A DNA stretch of 5,754 nucleotides from Parcubacteria group bacterium. GTDB lineage: Bacteria > Patescibacteriota > Minisyncoccia > JACPCQ01. Below are positions 1 through 3,611 of the stretch, piece after piece; the stretch's first letter is position 1, and every line of letters begins with the position of its first letter. The notes beneath the pieces are model-generated. The model was not told the DNA's origin. It made no database searches and was given only the letters and a program-made list of their open reading frames with translations. A program made the translations under genes and the position numbers. The stretch lies in NCBI GenBank assembly GCA_016179715.1, contig JACPCQ010000012.1, positions 1 through 5,754 on the forward strand. Direction: 5' to 3'.

Positions 1-236
1 TGCTGGATATTTATGCTTCCCAGCGGGAGACGGCCGGAACCATCAAGAGCGCGGACCTGGTTTCTCTTCTGCAAAAAACAAAGAGTGATGTGTGGCACAC
101 CCCCGCCATTGCCGACGCGGAAAAATTTTTAGACGAGTATTTACGCGAGAGTTCCGGCAAGGAGATTGTGCTTACGCTGGGGGCGGGAAATGTCTGGGAA
201 GTTGCGCGCGCGCTCGGGGGCAAAAATTATGAATAA
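1..236 (+). CDS. murC: UDP-N-acetylmuramate--L-alanine ligase, C-terminal fragment
   Basis: This is the 3' end of a gene that begins before the window. Codons run in frame from position 3 to the TAA at 234-236 and give 77 residues. Seen in the sequence: the fragment begins LDIYASQRET, followed by GTIKSADLV, and near its end has IVLTLGAGNVWEVARAL. These match the last part of the Mur ligase C-terminal domain in MurC, where a D(I/V)Y-x-R/E segment is followed about 50 residues later by a (V/L)xxGAGN/D motif. MurC joins L-alanine to UDP-N-acetylmuramic acid using ATP in the cytoplasm, the first peptide-forming step of peptidoglycan synthesis. The ATP-binding and central domains lie outside the window, so a related ligase such as Mpl cannot be fully excluded, but the tail is most like MurC. 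The downstream spacer and possible promoters suggest that lepB is not strictly co-transcribed with it. Confidence 0.85.
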   Translation, partial: LDIYASQRETAGTIKSADLVSLLQKTKSDVWHTPAIADAEKFLDEYLRESSGKEIVLTLGAGNVWEVARALGGKNYE

Positions 237-251
237 TTATTATTAACTAGC

Positions 252-266
252 CGGTGTTATACACCG
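252..266 (+). terminator. Short hairpin just after murC, possible weak terminator
   Basis: CGGTGT (252-257) and ACACCG (261-266) form a perfect 6-bp stem with a 3-nt loop, 15 bases after the murC stop. No T-run follows (the next bases are AAGAAGTAAT), so it is a poor rho-independent terminator. It could instead protect the mRNA 3' end. Confidence 0.3.
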
Positions 267-295
267 AAGAAGTAATATATCAAATCCGAAGCATG

Positions 296-498
296 AAATC
301 CTAAATTCTAAACAAATCTTAAATCCCAATGTTCCAAATCATAAACAGCTTGCCCCACATGCTTACAAGAAATAAACGAGTTGATAAAATCTTCGGAGCC
401 ATTTCGGAGAAATCAAAATAGCGTTTGTGGCAGTGTTTGCGATTTGCTATTTGTGATTTATAATTTGTTTAGTATTTAGAGTTTAGTATTTAGGATTT
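296..498. repeat. Long imperfect inverted repeat with 7-nt periodicity (MITE-like intergenic element)
   Basis: The left arm (296-348) and right arm (435-498) are inverted, imperfect copies of each other. The left arm starts AAATCCTAAATTCTAAAC and the right arm, read on the minus strand, starts AAATCCTAAATACTAAAC. Both arms fall into 7-nt steps; on the minus strand of the right arm these are AAATCCT, AAATACT, AAACTCT, AAATACT, AAACAAA, TTATAAA, TCACAAA. The arms seem to continue weakly inward (GCTTGCCCCACA against CACTGCCACAAAC). The middle (about 349-434) contains two near-copies of TTCGGAG. The composition is much more AT-rich than the flanking genes and there is no reading frame. From general knowledge, similar AAATCCTAAATTCTAAAC-type elements recur between genes in candidate-phyla genomes, but I cannot check this here. 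It could form a long hairpin in RNA or be the remnant of a non-autonomous mobile element. Confidence 0.55.
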
Positions 499-503
499 AT
501 AAT
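475..503 (+). promoter_or_regulatory. Candidate lepB promoter inside the AT-rich repeat
   Basis: A perfect TATAAT lies at 498-503, with TTTAGA (4 of 6 matches to TTGACA) at 475-480 and a 17-nt spacer. A second TATAAT at 459-464 has TTGCGA (4 of 6) at 437-442 with a 16-nt spacer. Either would start transcription upstream of the lepB ATG at 530. Because the surrounding repeat is AT-rich and repeats the GATTTATAATTT string, chance matches are likely and the choice between them is uncertain. Confidence 0.35.
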
Positions 504-529
504 TTAGAATTCGAATATATTCTAGAAGC

Positions 530-1054
530 ATGTTTCTTAAGCGCCTTATCCAACTCATCGTTGTTGTTGCCTTCACCACAATACTTGCCCGTATGTTTGT
601 GGTGGATTCGTTTATTGTGCGCGGCGATTCTATGGCGCCGACACTGGTTGACGGAGACTACGTATTTATCAATAAGTTCTCCTACGTGTTTTCTTCTCCG
701 CAGCGCTTTGATATTGTTGCGGTTGATGCGCCGGAGGGCCCGGAAAGAAAATTCATCAAACGCATCGTCGGATTACCCAGAGAGCGCGTTGAGATTTCCG
801 AAGGGGTTGTGCGCATAAAAGAATCTCGTGCCGACGAGGGGACAGTACTCTCCGAGCCGCACATTTCCGTGCCGACACCCCTAGACACGATTATGAATCT
901 GGATCCGCTGGATTATTTTTTAATGGGAGACAACCGGTTTGCAAGTACCGACTCCAGACAGCTCGGCGCGTTCACAAAAAGATTGTTAGAAGGCAAATTG
1001 CTTTTTCATATTTCTCCGAAAAAGATTTTTGATTTGGTTAAAAACGGACGATAA
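530..1054 (+). CDS. lepB: Signal peptidase I (type I leader peptidase)
   Basis: This 174-residue serine protease of family S26 cleaves signal peptides from exported proteins at the outer face of the cytoplasmic membrane. A single hydrophobic segment lies at about residues 6-25 and anchors the protein, with the catalytic domain outside. The family boxes are present in order: GDSMAPTL with the nucleophile Ser34; GDYVFINKF at 42-50; FDIVAV at 60-65; KFIKRIVGLP at 74-83 with the general base Lys77; and GDNRFASTDSR at 133-143. The usual GLPGD is GLPRE here, a small deviation next to but not at the catalytic lysine. The length is that of short Gram-positive-type enzymes with one membrane anchor, not the longer two-anchor enterobacterial form. 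The ATG at 530 is preferred because it places the membrane segment right at the N-terminus; no clear Shine-Dalgarno precedes it. A strong terminator follows about 45 bases after the stop, so lepB probably ends its transcript. Confidence 0.93.
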   Translation: MFLKRLIQLIVVVAFTTILARMFVVDSFIVRGDSMAPTLVDGDYVFINKFSYVFSSPQRFDIVAVDAPEGPERKFIKRIVGLPRERVEISEGVVRIKESRADEGTVLSEPHISVPTPLDTIMNLDPLDYFLMGDNRFASTDSRQLGAFTKRLLEGKLLFHISPKKIFDLVKNGR

Positions 1055-1099
1055 CAATACCCCTTCTTTTTCTTGGCGTCATTCGGTTGCCGTTCCGTT

Positions 1100-1141
1100 G
1101 CCGGCGTCTTCCTGAAACCTGTCAAGAGGCAGGCGTTTTTT
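1100..1141 (+). terminator. Rho-independent terminator downstream of lepB
   Basis: Two overlapping foldings share the same 3' side and both end at the T-run 1136-1141. The short one pairs CCTGTC (1118-1123) with GGCAGG (1128-1133), including one G-U pair, around a 4-nt loop. The longer one pairs 1100-1110 (GCCGGCGTCTT) with 1124-1134 (AAGAGGCAGGC), 9 of 11 positions. Its place 45 bases after the lepB stop fits transcript termination. Confidence 0.7.
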
Positions 1142-1325
1142 ATTGTCCTATCTGTGCATAACTTTTGTGAGAATTCTTTAAAGGTGTCTTGGTGCGGCAA
1201 AGAAGGGCGCCAACGAGGAAAGAAAATGTGCCGTTGTTTCAAGGATGTTTCAGTAGAGCAAAGAACGAGCCGCAATTTCTTATAAAGACGTCTTTGTGTG
1301 ATGCGCGCCCTCGCTGTTTATAAAT

Positions 1326-1352
1326 GCTTTATAAGGTTTGATAAGCTTTTTT
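1326..1352 (+). terminator. Possible weak terminator or attenuator hairpin
   Basis: GCTTTAT (1326-1332) and ATAAGC (1341-1346) pair over 6 bp with one bulged T around an 8-nt loop, followed directly by six T (1347-1352). Its 5' side overlaps CTTTATAAG (1327-1335), which could pair with CTTATAAAG at 1280-1288 instead, so the two structures exclude each other. Confidence 0.35.
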
Positions 1353-1410
1353 GTCTTTTCTTCAATTCGGAGGGGGTTATCGCAGTAGTCGTATAAAACT
1401 TACATCAATG

Positions 1411-1454
1411 GGCGGCGTGGAGGCAAAAACTCGCCGCTATTTTTGTTCTTTTTT
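1411..1454 (+). terminator. Rho-independent terminator upstream of the fibre gene
   Basis: GCGGCG (1412-1417) pairs perfectly with CGCCGC (1432-1437), extendable by a G-T pair outside, with a 14-nt loop. The T-rich tract TATTTTTGTTCTTTTTT follows at 1438-1454. The minus strand lacks a T-run, so it acts on + strand transcripts. It lies about 64 bases before the TATAAT of the next gene and would insulate that gene from upstream transcription. Confidence 0.6.
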
Positions 1455-1493
1455 CAGGTGCAAAATCTTGTCCACAAATACACATAAAATTTC

Positions 1494-1523
1494 TTAAAAA
1501 ATCCTTATGTACAAACGTATAAT
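1494..1523 (+). promoter_or_regulatory. Candidate promoter of the surface fibre gene
   Basis: A perfect TATAAT at 1518-1523 is preceded after 18 bases by TTAAAA (1494-1499), a 4-of-6 match to TTGACA. The expected transcript start is near 1530, which excludes the TTG codon at 1523 as a translation start on this transcript and favours the ATG at 1589 or 1595. The site sits between a terminator and the gene, as expected for an independent unit. Confidence 0.5.
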
Positions 1524-1542
1524 TGAATATATACCGATATCA

Positions 1543-1559
1543 GCCGATAGGGTATCGGC
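1543..1559 (+). promoter_or_regulatory. Leader hairpin before the fibre gene start
   Basis: GCCGATA (1543-1549) and TATCGGC (1553-1559) form a perfect 7-bp stem with a GGG loop. A second CCGATA at 1534-1539 could pair with the same 3' arm, giving two alternative hairpins. It lies in the predicted 5' leader about 30 bases before ATG 1589 and may affect mRNA stability or translation; no known riboswitch is recognised. Confidence 0.35.
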
Positions 1560-1588
1560 ACAGGATTTCCACAGGTAAAAAACAGTCA

Positions 1589-3559
1589 ATGCACATGTCA
1601 TCCAGAAGAGAACAACAATGGTTGCCACTCACGGAAGCGGCTAAGAACACTCCCTACAGTGCGGAATATCTAAGCTTACTCGCGCGCAAGAAAAAACTAC
1701 GGGCAAAAAAAATCGGAAAGGACTGGCATACCACAAGAGCCGCAGTTGAGACCTATCTGCAAAAACAACTCATTCGCTCGGAAATACAGCGCGGACGGAA
1801 TGCGGCCGCGCTGCAGCCGATTTCCCCACGAAGCGACGCGCGCCTTGCGTGGGCGGCGGAGCCGATTGAGCCGGGCGCAGACCGGGAACTTTTATACCTG
1901 CGCTCGCGACTCGCGCACGGGCTGGGAACGAGTCCGCATGAAGAAGTGCCCATATCTCTTTCTCCACCTGCCCCGAAAACGCCGGAGCAGCGGACAGAGA
2001 TAAAATCTTTGGACAAGAAACAATTTGCAACCAAAGAAGATGTACAAAAAATCTCTGCTTCACTGGAGGCGCTCACAACACACCTTTCCGGGGGCGCGCA
2101 AAAAACAACGCAGACTGCTCAAGTGGGCGGGGCCGATCAATTAGAACATGAATATAAAGAGAGCCACGAACGCGCGGACCTGCTCTTTGAATCGTTCATA
2201 AACAAATTCACCACATTTCTGGACGCTTCTATTGAAGGGCATTTAAGTTTTCCTCACAAAATATGGCGCGGACTGAAGCGCGCGTATCGCGCAACGGTTT
2301 CGCGTCCGCGGACGTTGCTTGTCGCAGCGCTCCTCACCGTTCTTTTCGTTGCGCTGCCGCTCCGTTTTGTGTTCGGGTTTTTTGATGATACGGCGAGGTT
2401 GGTGTGGAACAAAATGCGCGATGCGCAGACGGTGATGGGGTTCCAGCCCGGCACGCACGCAAACGAAATTCTGATTTTAAGCCCGCAAGGAGATATTTCC
2501 ATCCGCGGGCATATTGAGACCGAAGGACAGCTGCGCTCATACGCCAAAGACGGCGTTGCCCCGATTGTGGTGGATTCAAAAACAAGGATAGAAAACCTCA
2601 ACGCCGACCTTGTTGACGGATACACCACCGAAGAGTTCACGCTCGCTTTTGTGACCAAACAAGGAAACGTTACCTTTGACGATGTGGTGCTCGGTGGAGA
2701 GGCAGAGATAGGCAAGACGCTTTTGGTCAAAGGGGCGACGCGCTTGCTGGAGGCGCTTCGTGTGGACGGGGAGCTGGATGTCTTTGGCAACGCGCGTTTT
2801 GCAAAATCGCTGGAAGTCGCCGGCCCCGCGTCGTTTGAGGCAATGCTCAACGCGGCCGACATTGTTGCTTCCGGCATCCTGCGCGCGCAAAAAGTAGTCT
2901 CGCCAAGCGTGGAGGCTGGAGATGTTGCCGCGTCCGGGGAAATACTGGGCGGCAGCGTTCGCGCAGAGAAGCGGCTGGTAAGCGACGGGACGCTGACAGT
3001 GGCGAGCCAGAGCACATTCCGCGGTTTTGCTTTTTTTGAACGAGGGCTTCAGGCAAGCACGGGAAGTTTTGCCAGCGGGCTTGATGTCGGCGGAGGATTT
3101 ACAGCAACCGGAGACGTACGCCTGGGAAAGCTCGGCAAGGATGTCATAGTGGAAGCTGACAACTGGATTGTGGACGAAAAAGGGAACGCAGAATTTCGCG
3201 GGTCAACCACCACTATCAGTGGCCTCTTGCAGGTGCGGGGTTCGGGGACATCCACGTTTACCGGCCTCTCGGCAAGCGGCGGTTTTTTCGGCGGCGGGCT
3301 TTCGCTCTCCGGTGCGGGCATATCGGCCAACGGCGCGTTGACAATTTCCACCGGCGCCTCGAGCGCCCTCTCCTTTGCTCCGGGAGGAAACACAACATTC
3401 TCATCCGGCGCGGTCGGTGTTGCGACTTCCACACGCCTCTCAACGTTTACAGTGCAGGGCCGTTCTTCCGGCACAATTAGCGGGACAGCATCCACCACGG
3501 TTGGTCTCACAACGGTGGAAGGTACGGGAACAGCAGGGCCGTTCTTCCGGCACAATTAG
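1589..3559 (+). CDS. Membrane-anchored surface fibre protein with N-terminal HTH domain (5' part, frame broken at the 3' end)
   Basis: No named family symbol fits. The open frame can extend up to a TTG at 1523, but that codon lies within the predicted -10 box, so ATG 1589 (or 1595) is chosen; no strong Shine-Dalgarno is seen. Residue numbers here count from the TTG. Residues 34-79 resemble an excisionase/MerR-type helix-turn-helix, with LTEAAKNTPYSAEYLSLLAR followed by KLRAKKIGKDW. Residues 80-260 are a charged, proline-containing linker with a short coiled-coil-like part. Arginine and lysine-rich 249-263 precede one hydrophobic helix at about 264-286, so the N-terminus should be cytoplasmic and the rest outside. 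NADLVDG at 360-366 resembles a motif of phage and bacterial tail fibres. Residues 380-670 are a Gly/Ser/Thr/Ala-rich stalk of short hydrophobic-alternating repeats, including VGVATSTRLSTFTVQG at 631-646. A 79-bp duplication shifts the frame, adding AGPFFRHN and a TAG. The true product almost certainly continues in the next entry. Likely role, by inference: adhesin or surface fibre. Confidence 0.8.
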   Translation: MHMSSRREQQWLPLTEAAKNTPYSAEYLSLLARKKKLRAKKIGKDWHTTRAAVETYLQKQLIRSEIQRGRNAAALQPISPRSDARLAWAAEPIEPGADRELLYLRSRLAHGLGTSPHEEVPISLSPPAPKTPEQRTEIKSLDKKQFATKEDVQKISASLEALTTHLSGGAQKTTQTAQVGGADQLEHEYKESHERADLLFESFINKFTTFLDASIEGHLSFPHKIWRGLKRAYRATVSRPRTLLVAALLTVLFVALPLRFVFGFFDDTARLVWNKMRDAQTVMGFQPGTHANEILILSPQGDISIRGHIETEGQLRSYAKDGVAPIVVDSKTRIENLNADLVDGYTTEEFTLAFVTKQGNVTFDDVVLGGEAEIGKTLLVKGATRLLEALRVDGELDVFGNARFAKSLEVAGPASFEAMLNAADIVASGILRAQKVVSPSVEAGDVAASGEILGGSVRAEKRLVSDGTLTVASQSTFRGFAFFERGLQASTGSFASGLDVGGGFTATGDVRLGKLGKDVIVEADNWIVDEKGNAEFRGSTTTISGLLQVRGSGTSTFTGLSASGGFFGGGLSLSGAGISANGALTISTGASSALSFAPGGNTTFSSGAVGVATSTRLSTFTVQGRSSGTISGTASTTVGLTTVEGTGTAGPFFRHN

Positions 3560-3611
3560 CGGGACAGCATCCACCACGGTTGGTCTCACAACGGTGGAAG
3601 GTACGGGAACA
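3454..3611 (+). repeat. Exact 79-bp tandem duplication causing a frameshift
   Basis: Positions 3454-3532 and 3533-3611 are identical in all 79 bases, starting GCAGGGCCGTTCTTCCGGCA and ending GGTACGGGAACA; the flanks differ immediately on both sides. Since 79 = 26 x 3 + 1, reading through both copies shifts the frame and meets TAG at 3557-3559. With one copy removed, VQGRSSGTISG...VEGTGT runs straight into RFLTQLGIGD and stays open to the window end. Each unit holds a potential hairpin (TCCACC 3491-3496 with GGTGGA 3514-3519, plus GTTG 3500-3503 with CAAC 3510-3513). Origin, whether biological slippage or an assembly error, is undecided. Confidence 0.97.

Larger units (their letters stand above)
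1142..1454 (+). other. Gene-free structured region, possible small RNA or leader
   Basis: No convincing protein gene is present; open frames here have non-ATG starts, overlap terminators or lack family-like sequence. The stretch is rich in inverted repeats: TTGGTGC (1189-1195) pairs with GCGCCAA (1207-1213) with one G-U; TGCGGC (1193-1198) can alternatively pair with GCCGCA (1270-1275); CTTATAAAG (1280-1288) pairs with CTTTATAAG (1327-1335); and AAAGACGTCTTT (1285-1296) is a perfect 12-bp palindrome. Two terminator-like hairpins follow it. This is what an independently transcribed small RNA could look like, but I recognise no known family (no conserved RNase P, tmRNA, 6S or SRP core) and see no convincing promoter at its start. 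Confidence 0.25.

Noticed and set aside
296..498. CRISPR-like array from the repeated 7-nt units
   Set aside because: Units are far too short, there are no spacers, and the arrangement is an inverted repeat, not direct repeats with unique spacers.
1214..1226. GAGGAAAG resembling a conserved piece of RNase P RNA
   Set aside because: The other conserved RNase P RNA segments are missing around it, so it is a chance match.
1006..1275. An 89-codon frame on the minus strand
   Set aside because: It overlaps the end of lepB and the lepB terminator and has lysine/arginine-rich, unstructured content typical of a shadow frame.
1073..1285. A 70-codon frame on the + strand from a TTG start
   Set aside because: It runs through the lepB terminator, lacks a ribosome binding site and has no recognisable protein features.
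1153..1476. DnaA-box-like sites: TTATGCACA on the minus strand at 1153-1161 and TTGTCCACA at 1468-1476
   Set aside because: Only one full match to TTATNCACA and one near match about 300 bases apart, with no dnaA or dnaN and no AT-rich unwinding cluster; not enough to call an origin.
1408..1497. A 29-codon ATG frame (MGGVEAKTRRYF...) before the fibre gene
   Set aside because: It overlaps the terminator hairpin and T-tract 1411-1454, which explain its sequence, and the GGAGGGGG at 1369-1376 is about 31 bases away, too far for a ribosome binding site.
2254..3015. A 253-codon minus-strand frame opposite the fibre gene
   Set aside because: It lies fully antisense to a well-supported coding frame; long shadow frames are expected opposite GC-rich, Ser/Thr/Ala-rich repeats.
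3520..3560. Programmed ribosomal frameshift to join the two fibre frames
   Set aside because: No slippery heptamer is seen before the stop, and the exact duplication fully explains the frame change.
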